Source: Anaerolinea sp. (lineage in GTDB: Bacteria > Chloroflexota > Anaerolineae > Anaerolineales > Anaerolineaceae). Taken from it: 64,000 nucleotides of DNA. Below are positions 33,777 to 41,724 of the stretch, one piece after another (position 1 is the stretch's first letter; the number at the start of each line of letters is the position of its first letter). A program made the position numbers and the translations under genes. The DNA is taken from NCBI GenBank assembly GCA_029975055.1, contig JARKPU010000077.1, forward strand, positions 124,001 through 188,000, written 5' to 3'. The notes beneath the pieces were generated by a model. It worked only from the letters and a program-made list of their open reading frames with translations. It was not told the origin of the DNA and searched no databases.

Positions 33777-36611
33777 TTAAGGTTCGACCAGCGCCCCTTG
33801 CTGGAGCTGCGCCTTGGCAGGCACCGGCTTGAAATTCTCCGGGTTGATCCCGAAGCGCGTCGAAAGCCCCGTGATCCTCGGCTCATTCCAGTACACCCAA
33901 AATCCATCCCGCCGCCTTTCGCTGACGCGCAGCTGCAGTTCCGTCCGGATGATCCTGCCAATCTTCTGCGAACTTAACTCCCGCGATCCAAATCGCTTCT
34001 TGTCCTCTTCTTCCTCTTTTTCACCCGTGTCATTCATCTCGTTGATCAATTCGTTCGCAATCCTTGTGATGTCTCCAATCTTGATGATGTACTCGCCGGT
34101 CGGTTCCTGTTTCACCATCTCCTTGCGCAGGTCTGGGTACTGCCAGATCTTCCACAACGCCTCGATCACCCGTGCCCCAATCGTCATGCTCTGGCTGATG
34201 ATCGATTCCCGGTAATATTCCCGCAGCGTGTGGCGAATCTCCTCTTGCTGCGCCGGGTCGTTCTGCGCCAATGCCAGCATCGGCCCGGCCACCTGGTTCA
34301 GCCTGGCGCTGATCGTCATGTCATACAGCTCCGCATCCACCTCGATCTCCGGCTGCCAGGTCTCCAGGCGCCAGCGCACCAGCAGATTGCGGATCGCCTG
34401 CGCCCGTGTGCGGATCGTGCTGTTCACCGTCAGGTTGATCCCTGCCGCCTTCAATTCCGTCATTTCCGCCGAATTGAGCTTCAACGTGATCGACCTGGTT
34501 CCCACCGCGTCGTCCCGGAACTCTTTGCGCATCGCGATCAACTTCGGGCAGAACGTCTGGAAGCTTACCGCCTCCCAATCTTTTTCCCCGTTTGGCCCTG
34601 TCACCTCAATCGTCCGCCAGATCGGGTTCCCGCGCATCGCCCCCAGGTTATAGAACTTCACCATGTCGTTTTCCGTGTCACTCTGCTGGATGTCCGCCTC
34701 ATCGAGCAGCACCGTGCCCTTATAGCGCTCCAGGCTGCGGAACAGGCTCGAGGTCGAGCCCGCCCCATTGGCCGTCATCGTCCGGTAACAGATCATCCCG
34801 ATGCGCTTGATCAGCTCGCTCTTGCCGCTTCCCGCTCCTCCCATCGCCCGCAGGTAGATTACCGTCTCGAAGCAGTCATATACCCACGTCGTCAGCACCC
34901 AATATGCCGCCAATCCCACCATCTCCTCGCTGGGAAACAGGTAAATCGAGTGCAAGTACATCTTGATGTACGCCACGATCTCGGTCATGCTGCGTTGCTC
35001 GCCCAGCTGCGACGGAAAGATAATCGCACCGCTTTTCAGCGTCTCATTGGGTGGATTTGGCATATACCATCGCCCTTCGATCTTCACGCTGTCGCCGCTG
35101 CCGATCTTTCCCTGAGGATCCCGCCACGCCAGGCTCGCATGGTCATGCTCAATGTCATAGAGATATTCCACCAGCCACCCATCGATCAGCCCGCCCCATG
35201 TATAGACCGGTTCCCCTCTGGCCTGCTCCTCCTTGACGACCTCGTTGAGAGCCTTCAGCATGTGCTCCAGCTCGCGCACCGTCACGCCCAGCGCCTTGGC
35301 CAGGGACGAGCGATACAGCGACCGACCCATTGTGTCCAGCCTGGCCACCACTTTCAGCGCCTGCACCTGGCCGTCGTTTTTCGCGGCTCCCTCCAGGCTG
35401 CCCGCCCACGCGCAGATCGCCTCCACGTAGGTCCCTGCCTGGACCATCATCCCCCGCAGCGTGGCTTCCTGCGCCTCCGGCTCCAGCCCTGCCCCGATCA
35501 TCGCCCTCAGCAGATCGTTCGCATCCTTCACCTCTCTGACCTGATCGCCCGCCTGATAGCTCCGGAATTCGTGTACCCCGTTCCACGTCAAGATCCTGGT
35601 CATCGGCCCCAGCGCGTCGGCCACCCGCCAGCGGTTTGCCTCGCCGGCCGCATCCGCGTCAAGCCCCACATAGAGCGTCTTATGCCTCGCCAGTTGCTCC
35701 CCCAGGTCATCATCGGGCGCCACGCCCGCCAGCGCTACCGCCGCGATCCCCAGCTGTCCCAGGCTGATTGCATCCGCCTGCCCCTCCACCACGATCACTT
35801 CCTCGGCTGCCGGGCTGTACGCGTGGTTGAAGTATGCCTGGCGCTTGCCGGCCAGTGCCTCCGGCAGGTTGTAATGGAACTTGCCCTCGATCGACCTGGC
35901 CGAAAGGTAGCGCACCCGTCCGCCGCGCACGTGTGGATACACCAGCCGCTTGCGCCCCAGCATCGCCGGGATGTATCCGCTCGCGATCCACTCATCGCTC
36001 AGCTGCAGCTCGTGCTGCCTGGCCCAGCCTGCCACGTCCCCGCGCATCCCCAGGATGGCCACCGCCGCCGGGCTGCTCAAATCGACGCCCGCCGCTTGCA
36101 GCTCGCGCCGCATCTCCGCCCGCTCTTCCTCCGTCCCTTCCCCGCTATAACCGAGCATGGCCAGCTGGATCGTGCCCGGCTCCTCCCCGTCTGGACCCGT
36201 CCACCCGCGCCCTTTGGCATACGCTTGCGCTTCCGTCGAGCGCCACATCCAGCGCACAAAGACCCGCTGCGCCACCTCCAGCGCCTCTTCACGCGCCCGG
36301 GCTGCCATCCTCAGGCCCTGGTCATCTCCTTTCCAGGTCGGCTCAGGCAGGCCCGCCAGCCGCGCCAGGTGCTCCACCGCTTCTTTGAAGTCCAACCCCT
36401 TCCTGTTCCGCACCCATGAGATCACATCTCCGGTCTCATTCCTGGCATTCCAGTAGTACATTTGCATATCGACGTTCACCACCAACCCGCCCACGTGTGG
36501 CGTTGTGCACTTGCGGTGCCGCCCGCGTTTAGGCAGCGGGTATCCATCGGCTTCGATCACGTCTTCGATCCGTAGCTTGCCCTTGATTTGCTCTACGATG
36601 TCGTCGGTCAT
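33777..36611 (-). CDS. Phage primase-helicase (TOPRIM plus P-loop ATPase)
   Basis: A 944-residue replication protein. The N-terminus (about 1 to 100) resembles a primase zinc domain but is degenerate: only a single Cys-x3-His pattern (KCTTPH) stands in place of the usual CHC2 set. The TOPRIM domain has VIVVEGQADAISLG at about residue 276 and VGLDADAAGEAN at about 314. The C-terminal ATPase has Walker A GGAGSGKSELI at about 592 and Walker B TVLLDEADI soon after, in a D5/helicase-like context. It should prime and unwind phage DNA. It is the only replicase-type gene seen; a polymerase is absent from the window. Confidence 0.8.
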   Translation of the reverse strand: MTDDIVEQIKGKLRIEDVIEADGYPLPKRGRHRKCTTPHVGGLVVNVDMQMYYWNARNETGDVISWVRNRKGLDFKEAVEHLARLAGLPEPTWKGDDQGLRMAARAREEALEVAQRVFVRWMWRSTEAQAYAKGRGWTGPDGEEPGTIQLAMLGYSGEGTEEERAEMRRELQAAGVDLSSPAAVAILGMRGDVAGWARQHELQLSDEWIASGYIPAMLGRKRLVYPHVRGGRVRYLSARSIEGKFHYNLPEALAGKRQAYFNHAYSPAAEEVIVVEGQADAISLGQLGIAAVALAGVAPDDDLGEQLARHKTLYVGLDADAAGEANRWRVADALGPMTRILTWNGVHEFRSYQAGDQVREVKDANDLLRAMIGAGLEPEAQEATLRGMMVQAGTYVEAICAWAGSLEGAAKNDGQVQALKVVARLDTMGRSLYRSSLAKALGVTVRELEHMLKALNEVVKEEQARGEPVYTWGGLIDGWLVEYLYDIEHDHASLAWRDPQGKIGSGDSVKIEGRWYMPNPPNETLKSGAIIFPSQLGEQRSMTEIVAYIKMYLHSIYLFPSEEMVGLAAYWVLTTWVYDCFETVIYLRAMGGAGSGKSELIKRIGMICYRTMTANGAGSTSSLFRSLERYKGTVLLDEADIQQSDTENDMVKFYNLGAMRGNPIWRTIEVTGPNGEKDWEAVSFQTFCPKLIAMRKEFRDDAVGTRSITLKLNSAEMTELKAAGINLTVNSTIRTRAQAIRNLLVRWRLETWQPEIEVDAELYDMTISARLNQVAGPMLALAQNDPAQQEEIRHTLREYYRESIISQSMTIGARVIEALWKIWQYPDLRKEMVKQEPTGEYIIKIGDITRIANELINEMNDTGEKEEEEDKKRFGSRELSSQKIGRIIRTELQLRVSERRRDGFWVYWNEPRITGLSTRFGINPENFKPVPAKAQLQQGALVEP

Positions 36612-36618
36612 TGCACCG

Positions 36619-36637
36619 TCCTGTTATGCGCCCTAAA
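36619..36637. repeat. 19-bp direct repeat, copy 2 (upstream of primase gene)
   Basis: Identical to 33592 to 33610. It lies 8 nt upstream of the primase ATG on the minus strand, overlapping the translation start region. The surrounding 36612 to 36864 interval also holds an inverted repeat with arms CGGTTCGCA / TGCGAACCG (about 36699 to 36729) and a GTGAACTT at 36785, but no gene I can support. Confidence 0.8.
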
Positions 36638-36864
36638 AACTGCGCTCTAAACTGCTAAATTCCGCCCAAAAACCGCTTTTTTCGAGCCTTCCGGTTCGCA
36701 TAATGCGTAATTCTGCGAACCGCACGCCCCCCGCCCCTTGAATCCTGGCACCTGCCCGCCCGAGGCCCCCCGGGCTGCATATTCGTGAACTTTGTGATTC
36801 TTCATGCTGCTGAATTTACTAATCCAGACGCGCGCGGCGGTGGGACAAGGCATGTAGGCAATCA

Positions 36865-37098
36865 TCATTGATCCTTGAATTTGTCTATGATCGAGCATTG
36901 CACCTCACGGATCAGGCGCTCGATCTGCCGGCAGTCTTCCACCGCCGGTTCGAGCAGCACATCCTGCCCGTCTACAATCGAAGCCGCCCTTACCCGGTCG
37001 AGCACCAGGTGCAGAAAGACCAGCGCGTGCCCCAGACGCCCAAGATCCGCTTCCAGCAGTTCCCGTTTTGTTTCATCAACGTCCTTCCACCTGGCCAC
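36865..37098 (-). CDS. Small helical protein, GTG start
   Basis: A 77-residue protein. I choose the GTG at 37098 because AGGAGGTGG lies just upstream and it overlaps the previous gene by 23 nt; the longer upstream frame lacks such a site. Helical content is high (DETKRELLEADLGRLGHALVFLHLVLDRVRAA; PAVEDCRQIERLIREVQCSIIDKF). It is likely an early phage accessory protein; unknown function. Confidence 0.45.
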   Translation of the reverse strand: MARWKDVDETKRELLEADLGRLGHALVFLHLVLDRVRAASIVDGQDVLLEPAVEDCRQIERLIREVQCSIIDKFKDQ

Positions 37099-37417
37099 GC
37101 CCCACCTCCTGCCGCAGAGCCTCCGCTTCGCGTTCCGAGATGGCCAGCCGCGCGCGCACCTGACGCCATAGATCAACCAGGTAGCTGGCCGTCACAGTCA
37201 ATCCACCCATCCCTGTAATCACCCACAAGGCAATCAGCGCATGCCAGCTCTTCCAGGCGATCAAGAGCGCCGTCATGGGCAGGTGCAGCGCCAGAATGCC
37301 CATCACGTAACGCGCCATTGGATGCAGGCGCTGATGCGGCAGCCAGTAATGCTCCAGCAGCAAGATCAAGCTCGCTGCCGCTGCCGCCAGGGCTGTTTCC
37401 TTCCAGAGTTCGCCCAT
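37076..37417 (-). CDS. Membrane protein with three TM segments
   Basis: A 113-residue protein starting at 37417 behind GGGAGAGG. Hydrophobic helices cover ALAAAAASLILLLEHYWL, YVMGILALHLPMTALLIAW and HALIALWVITGMGGLTVTAS, followed by a charged helical tail (RQVRARLAISEREAEALRQEVG). Size and topology are holin-like, but it lies far from the late operon; a small early membrane protein is as likely. It overlaps the next gene. Confidence 0.5.
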   Translation of the reverse strand: MGELWKETALAAAAASLILLLEHYWLPHQRLHPMARYVMGILALHLPMTALLIAWKSWHALIALWVITGMGGLTVTASYLVDLWRQVRARLAISEREAEALRQEVGRGQVEGR

Positions 37418-37541
37418 GTTGCCTCTCCCATTCTTCAATCATTTCGAATAAGATCCGAACGGCCTCGTTCCAGGCGTAGAGTTTTCCCTTCGGTAGCGCC
37501 ACCGTCTCTACCTCCAGCTGAACTTCGTATGCTTTCTTCAT
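37173..37541 (-). CDS. Overlapping reading frame, hypothetical (low support)
   Basis: A 122-codon frame from an ATG at 37541. Its first ~48 codons (MKKAYEVQLEVETVALPKGK and onwards to EEWERQHGRTLEGN) look like a genuine small protein and lie outside other genes, but the remainder overlaps the membrane protein gene in another frame and reads like its shadow. Either the true gene is short and decayed, or the two frames really overlap. I list it because the N-terminal part is plausible. Confidence 0.3.
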   Translation of the reverse strand: MKKAYEVQLEVETVALPKGKLYAWNEAVRILFEMIEEWERQHGRTLEGNSPGGSGSELDLAAGALLAAASAPASNGALRDGHSGAAPAHDGALDRLEELACADCLVGDYRDGWIDCDGQLPG

Positions 37542-37616
37542 CGCCTGGTGATTGGAAAAAAATGGGGACCGGCCTCTCTTGCGAGATCAGGGGTTGGCCG
37601 GCCCCCTCGGTATTGG

Positions 37617-38321
37617 CTACAGCCCGCGCGCTTCCAGTTCTTCGCTCACCACGCCGCGGATGAAACGCACCAGCTCGGGCTTATTGATCAGCTCATCCGC
37701 CTGGTCGTTTTCCACCGGTTCATAGACCGGCTCCTGAGTCTTTTCACCCGCTGCTTCGAAATTCCGCGTTGCCTCGGAATGCGCTTGTTGCTGCTCAGAA
37801 ATATACGCTTGCTGCTGCTCGTAATAACGCTGGCGCTCCTCGGCCAGGGCAAGCGCCAGCTCGAGATCGCCGGTCATCTCTACGCCCATGTGCTCGTCGG
37901 TCCCATCATAGCGGCCGGTGTGGAAGATATATTCCACCTCTCCGTTCAAATAACCGTATTCCAGGTCGAAGTACGGCAGTCTGGAGCGCACGCCCGGCAC
38001 CGTGTATGGATTGTCGCCCTGCAGGTATGGGATTCCAGTCTCCGTCACCCATAGTTCAATAGAGATCGGCGCGCAGCCCGGCACAGCCAGGCGGAGCGTC
38101 CGATTACCCCATGCGGGGGTTCGATAATCCGACGCATCAATGTAATCCGCCATGCCAGCCGGGAGCAGCTCCTCCAGGCCCTCATGCAGCTTCTCCAGGA
38201 AGTTCGTCAAGCGCAGTTCATCTTCCATCGCTTTCTTGAGCGCATCAGCGCGCCGCTTCTCTTCGCGTTCGGCCAGCTTGAGCCGGCCGCTTTCCAATAA
38301 GCTCATGATGCTCGTCTCCAT
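37617..38321 (-). CDS. Hypothetical early protein with coiled-coil segments
   Basis: A 234-residue protein starting at the ATG at 38321 behind AGGAGGAG. N-terminal and C-terminal portions are charged helices (LLESGRLKLAEREEKRRADALKKAMEDE; LAEERQRYYEQQQAYISEQQQ with Gln-rich repeats), and the middle is beta-like (RTLRLAVPGCAPISIELWV; LPYFDLEYGYLNGEVEYIFH). It is the largest unknown early protein. No family or catalytic motif was recognised. Confidence 0.5.
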   Translation of the reverse strand: METSIMSLLESGRLKLAEREEKRRADALKKAMEDELRLTNFLEKLHEGLEELLPAGMADYIDASDYRTPAWGNRTLRLAVPGCAPISIELWVTETGIPYLQGDNPYTVPGVRSRLPYFDLEYGYLNGEVEYIFHTGRYDGTDEHMGVEMTGDLELALALAEERQRYYEQQQAYISEQQQAHSEATRNFEAAGEKTQEPVYEPVENDQADELINKPELVRFIRGVVSEELEARGL

Positions 38322-38329
38322 TGCTCCTC

Positions 38330-38521
38330 CTAACGCACCGTCACGTAAACGCGCGCCATGCATGGGTCTTGACGGTGCGGGTATGACGCGCTCTGATCGA
38401 TCACTTCATATCCATTCTGTTCGAGCAGTTCGCCGATCTTGCTGGCCACCTCCTCGACAATGGTTGGGTCGGCTTCGACCCGGATGCGCACAATCTTTTT
38501 GGTTTTCCGTTCGTCGTCCAT
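38330..38521 (-). CDS. Small hypothetical protein
   Basis: A 63-residue protein with a compact alpha/beta pattern (KIVRIRVEADPTIVEEVASKIGELLEQNGYEVIDQ; CMARVYVTVR at the end). The layout of strand, helix, strand is reminiscent of small RNA- or DNA-associated folds, but this is only a pattern. It is spaced 8 nt from its downstream neighbour, so it is part of the early operon. Confidence 0.4.
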   Translation of the reverse strand: MDDERKTKKIVRIRVEADPTIVEEVASKIGELLEQNGYEVIDQSASYPHRQDPCMARVYVTVR

Positions 38522-38537
38522 AACACCTCTTTAGAAT

Positions 38538-38861
38538 TCAATCAGCCAGCCATCTTTCCGGGTTTTCGATGACCAATGTGGTGCCCTCGGCCAGGATCGG
38601 GCAGCCGAATTGCTCAAGCTCTCGCTCGACCTCACCCAGCGGCAGGCTAAACCGGCCCGCAATGTGGGCCGTCAACCGCGCGCGCTGCTCGGCATTGATT
38701 TCCTGCATGTCGAGCTCATACACCATGCCCTCGCCGATCCCCGGCAGCTGCGCCGGCAGCGGGATGAATGACCGGACGCAGACAACGTTGGTTCCGAAAA
38801 GATCGACAAACAGCTTGCGCCGCTCGGGATCATGAATGATGACCTTAAAGTCTTTAGCCAT
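38538..38861 (-). CDS. Small hypothetical protein
   Basis: A 107-residue protein from the ATG at 38861. It contains strand-helix segments (DFKVIIHDPERRKLFVDLFGTNVVCVRSFIPL; LPGIGEGMVYELDMQEINAEQRARLTAHIAGRFSLP). The sequence is well formed and free of repeats, so it is likely real, but the function is unknown. It is one of several short genes in the segment between the primase and the integrase. Confidence 0.4.
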   Translation of the reverse strand: MAKDFKVIIHDPERRKLFVDLFGTNVVCVRSFIPLPAQLPGIGEGMVYELDMQEINAEQRARLTAHIAGRFSLPLGEVERELEQFGCPILAEGTTLVIENPERWLAD

Positions 38862-38872
38862 GTTCTTTTTCC

Positions 38873-39100
38873 TCATTCGCCTATCATGCGATGGTAGCCA
38901 TCAGGTGATTGGCAGCAATAACCACCGTCATTTTCCAAACCACAGTAGACACAGTAAATGGAAACGTCATCATCTCCATAATTCCATTCCTCATCGTCTG
39001 GATCGTCGCAAATATGCAGACAATCATCTGGCACCGGCAGCCCGCCGGTATCATCCATGTCGCAGTCGCACTCCTCTCCGCAGAATGGGCACGTGTGCAT
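38873..39100 (-). CDS. Cys-rich zinc-ribbon protein
   Basis: A 75-residue protein beginning MHTCPFCGEECDCDMDDTGG. CPFC and a later CVYCG pair form a likely zinc ribbon, with an acidic middle (DDPDDEEWNYGDDDV). Such proteins are frequent in phage early regions and may modulate host or phage DNA processing. The role is not specified by sequence. Confidence 0.5.
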   Translation of the reverse strand: MHTCPFCGEECDCDMDDTGGLPVPDDCLHICDDPDDEEWNYGDDDVSIYCVYCGLENDGGYCCQSPDGYHRMIGE

Positions 39101-39104
39101 CAAT

Positions 39105-40118
39105 TCACTTACCTTTCCCCATCCGCCCCAGCTCACCCGCCTCGACGGCTTCCTGCAAGTCTTCACGCCCCGGCTGGACGTAGCGCGCCGTTGTCTCGAG
39201 CTTCTCGTGCCCGAGGATCTTTTGCACCTCGCTCAATGGCCGCCCGGCATCCAGCATGGATTTCGCGCAGGTGTGGCGCAGCGCATGGCAGGTCAGGTCG
39301 GCGATGCCTGTTTGCCGCGCCAGCTCTGCAATGCGTTTCTGGATCGCCCGCGTGCTCAGCCCGCCGCCATCCTCGGCAGTGAAAAAACTGGTTGTGAACT
39401 TTGCGCTCCCGGAGGGGAGAGTAATCAGGCTTTGCCTTACTTCGAGCCACTCCCCCAACGCCTCTCGCGCCGAAGAAGAAAGCGGCACCGTGCGTGTCTT
39501 GTCGCGCTTGCCGCGCCGCACCGTCACGCTCCCTTTTCGTTCTGCCAGCTGCACGTCGCCCAGCTCCAGCATGGCGGCCTCTTCCACCCGCAGCCCGGCA
39601 TAGCGCATCACCGCCACCAACGCCCGATCGCGGATCGCCCGCCAGCGCCGCAGCTTCGTCGCGGCGGCAGTGATGTTGATCTCCAGCCGGCGCATCACGG
39701 CGCGCTCCTCGGCCTGCGTCAGCCAGCGCGGGGCCTGCTCCTGCTCGGGTGCCCGCTTGATGCGCTTCTCGAACGGGAAAAGGCGGAGATCCAGCCGCTC
39801 TTCGATCCACCTGCACAGCATTTTGAGGCTGTTGTGGCGGCGGTTCCATGTGGCCGGCGCCAGGTGCTCGACCTCGAGCGTGTACTCACGCCAGGCGCGC
39901 GCATCGGCCGAGTTCATCTGGTCGGGCGTGAAAGCCTGGCCGTTGATACGCTCGAACCAGTCACAGAAGGCTTTCAGGTCCTGGCGATAAGCCGAAACGG
40001 TCTTTGGGCTGCGCTCCTCCTCCAACCAGTCCGCGAACTCATTCTTCCAGCCCTGTTCGTCTCTTAAGCTGAAAGCGGATCGCTGATCGCTGATAGCGTT
40101 TTGCGTCTTCTCCTTCAT
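39105..40118 (-). CDS. Tyrosine recombinase (integrase family)
   Basis: A 337-residue tyrosine recombinase; the ATG at 40118 overlaps the ParB-like stop (ATGA). An N-terminal SAM-like core-binding domain (RSPKTVSAYRQDLKAFCDWFERI) is followed by the catalytic domain with Arg177 (AVMRYAGLRVEEA), His278 and Arg281 (CHALRHTC), and Tyr313 (KLETTARYVQPG). The second His lies in ILGHEK. All catalytic residues are present. It could be the integrase, or a resolvase or dimer-breaking enzyme; it is distant from the tRNA att region. The first residues contain the repeat-derived NAISDQRSAF. Confidence 0.85.
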   Translation of the reverse strand: MKEKTQNAISDQRSAFSLRDEQGWKNEFADWLEEERSPKTVSAYRQDLKAFCDWFERINGQAFTPDQMNSADARAWREYTLEVEHLAPATWNRRHNSLKMLCRWIEERLDLRLFPFEKRIKRAPEQEQAPRWLTQAEERAVMRRLEINITAAATKLRRWRAIRDRALVAVMRYAGLRVEEAAMLELGDVQLAERKGSVTVRRGKRDKTRTVPLSSSAREALGEWLEVRQSLITLPSGSAKFTTSFFTAEDGGGLSTRAIQKRIAELARQTGIADLTCHALRHTCAKSMLDAGRPLSEVQKILGHEKLETTARYVQPGREDLQEAVEAGELGRMGKGK

Positions 40119-40927
40119 CCAAACCTCCTCAGCAGATCTACCAGCGGGCACGCGCGGCAGGTTCGTTCATCGGCTTCATCGTAGAGCGGGCAATCGCGGC
40201 AAACGGCGTCGGCTGCCTGCGCCAGCCTCGCATCCTCTGGTCGGCGGCCCACCTGCGCGATCGCGTTCCAATGCCCGCCGGCCGCAGCCGCGCGTTCGTA
40301 AGCCTGTGGAAGTCTATGGGAGCCGGTTTTTTGCCTCTCACCGCCCATGCGTTTCGACCAGGCGCGCACCCAGGCTGCGCCTTGCTTCTTCTCGGCGGCA
40401 ATCGTCGCCAGCCGCACGCGCTGCTCTGCATCCGGGATGTCGCGCAGCGCGTAGAGCATCTTTGGGTCGCTCGAGATCCGTCCGTCGGCCACCAGTTGCT
40501 GGATCGGCGCGTCCATCTCGAGCAGCAAAAAGCCGGCGGCGATTGTCGCCATCGAGACGCCCAGCTGCGCGGCCATTCGTTCCATCGTCAGGCCTTCCTC
40601 GCGCAGCTGTTGAAAGGCGCGCGCCCGTTCGAGGGCGTTGAGGTCGCGCCGTTGAAGGTTGCCGATCAACGCCAGCACCAGCCGGTCGGCATGATCCGGC
40701 TCGCGCACCGAGGCCTCGATCTCCTCCAGGCCCAGCATCTTGTGCGCGCGCCAGCGCCGCTCGCCGTCGATCAGGTAGTACCGGCCATCCACCGGCCCCT
40801 CCACCGCAATCGGGTTGAGCAGCCCGTGTTCGCGGATCGATTCGGCCAGGCCGCGCAGATCGTCCGTGTCGAAGACCTGGCGCGGCTGCTGAGGGTTGGG
40901 TGCTATCAGATCCACCGAGATTTTCAT
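40115..40927 (-). CDS. ParB-like partition protein
   Basis: A 270-residue protein. The ATG at 40927 is fixed by the 4-nt overlap with the upstream gene. The N-terminal ParB/Srx domain is clear: MKISVDLIAPNPQQPRQVFD, LRGLAESIREHGLLNPIAV, and YYLIDGERRWRAHKMLGL. Residues about 100 to 170 form the HTH domain (LTMERMAAQLGVSMATIAAGFLLLE). The C-terminus has Cys clusters (CRDCPLYDEADERTCRACPLV), likely zinc-binding. It may partition the phage genome, silence or regulate its genes, or process DNA. A candidate binding-site set is the TTGCCAGCAC cluster, though this is not shown. Confidence 0.8.
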   Translation of the reverse strand: MKISVDLIAPNPQQPRQVFDTDDLRGLAESIREHGLLNPIAVEGPVDGRYYLIDGERRWRAHKMLGLEEIEASVREPDHADRLVLALIGNLQRRDLNALERARAFQQLREEGLTMERMAAQLGVSMATIAAGFLLLEMDAPIQQLVADGRISSDPKMLYALRDIPDAEQRVRLATIAAEKKQGAAWVRAWSKRMGGERQKTGSHRLPQAYERAAAAGGHWNAIAQVGRRPEDARLAQAADAVCRDCPLYDEADERTCRACPLVDLLRRFG

Positions 40928-41259
40928 TTCACCGCCTCCTGGAGGATTTCCAGCTGCGCGCGGTTCCAGAAGAAGTGGAAGCCGTCGCGCATGCGCATCG
41001 AGCGCAGACCCAGTTTGCGGATCATCCGGCCGGCCTGCGTCGGGCTGATCCCGTTGCCCAGCAAGGCGGCCAGGTCTTTGACGTGCATCTCCCACATCTC
41101 CGCGTTGCCGTGTCCGCTCGCATAGAGGGGTTGTTCCATCTCGCGCCGCAAAGCCTCAATGACATCGCGCGAGAGGATTTCCGGCGCGAATGGCAGCCGC
41201 GGCTCGGCGGCCAGCACCCGCGCCAACGTCTCACGATCGATCACTCCTGTCGTAAACAT
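40924..41259 (-). CDS. HTH-like DNA-binding protein coupled to parB
   Basis: A 111-residue protein overlapping the ParB-like gene by 4 nt. The C-terminal half (EMHVKDLAALLGNGISPTQAGRMIRKLGLRSMRMRDG) looks like a helix-turn-helix domain; the N-terminal part is acidic and helical. It probably binds DNA and may act with the partition protein. Family not recognised. Confidence 0.5.
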   Translation of the reverse strand: MFTTGVIDRETLARVLAAEPRLPFAPEILSRDVIEALRREMEQPLYASGHGNAEMWEMHVKDLAALLGNGISPTQAGRMIRKLGLRSMRMRDGFHFFWNRAQLEILQEAVK

Positions 41260-41322
41260 CGCTATTCCTTTTCTTGTTACTCGTTGATTGATAGAAGAAT
41301 CGCCAAAAAAAGCCCCGGCGTG

Positions 41323-41412
41323 CTATTGTTGACGCAGATTGAAGTACCAATCCGCAGCCAGCGCCGCCAGGGCCACAATTGCCACGACCAGCATGAACCA
41401 GCCCGTGCTCAT
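41323..41412 (-). CDS. 29-residue single-TM small protein
   Basis: A short gene not expected from length alone: the ATG at 41412 overlaps the RHH gene stop (ATGA), and the 29-residue product MSTGWFMLVVAIVALAALAA then DWYFNLRQQ is one hydrophobic helix with a charged end. The tight coupling supports translation. It could be a small regulator or part of an anti-repressor or membrane signalling pair. Confidence 0.55.
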   Translation of the reverse strand: MSTGWFMLVVAIVALAALAADWYFNLRQQ

Positions 41413-41618
41413 TCCTCACCCCCTTTCTCGGCTGGCGAATCGGCCAGAACGTCCGTCAGGCCCTTCCCCGCCAGTAATTGCCCGGAGCGCAAGCGCTCAT
41501 AAGCCTCCGCCACCAGCCAATCGATCGTGTCGCCTTTTCCGCGATATGTAGCGGCAGCGATCTCATCGATCTTCCGGCTGGTCTCTTCCTCGATTGAAAA
41601 ATTCACTTTCACTTTCAT
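41409..41618 (-). CDS. Ribbon-helix-helix (CopG-like) regulator
   Basis: A 69-residue protein (from the ATG at 41618; an ATG at 41630 is possible). KVKVNFSIEEETSRKIDEIAAATYRGKGDTIDWLVAEAYERL is the beta-alpha-alpha pattern of RHH/CopG-type DNA-binding proteins. It is transcribed away from the HTH gene at 41725, across an operator-rich gap. This is a typical regulator pair for early-gene control or a toxin-antitoxin-like switch. Confidence 0.65.
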   Translation of the reverse strand: MKVKVNFSIEEETSRKIDEIAAATYRGKGDTIDWLVAEAYERLRSGQLLAGKGLTDVLADSPAEKGGEE

Positions 41619-41647
41619 CAGCCCTCCCAATTACCTGGTTCTTAATT

Positions 41648-41661
41648 ATTACTATAGTAAT
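41648..41661. promoter_or_regulatory. Perfect 14-bp palindrome in the divergent regulatory gap
   Basis: ATTACTATAGTAAT is a perfect palindrome between the divergent RHH and HTH genes. A second inverted repeat, CTTGA TTG TCAAG, lies at 41679 to 41691. Both are good operator candidates for control of the lysogeny decision or of the early promoters; the AT-rich sequence here could also hold both promoters. Confidence 0.55.
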
Positions 41662-41724
41662 AGATTAGCACAGCAGTCCTTGATTGTCAAGATAGTTCTT
41701 TCTTATTCTTGCTTTTTGTCTATA

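Noticed and set aside
34230-36419. Very long plus-strand frame opposite the primase-helicase
   Set aside because: Shadow of a high-GC gene; Arg/Pro/His-rich text with no domain.
36647-36898. Minus-strand frame upstream of the primase
   Set aside because: Low-complexity, no ribosome site, lies across the repeat-rich control region; no gene support.
41231-41419. Minus-strand 62-codon frame
   Set aside because: Overlaps the 29-residue membrane gene and the RHH end in another frame; no ribosome site; the shorter coupled gene is better supported.
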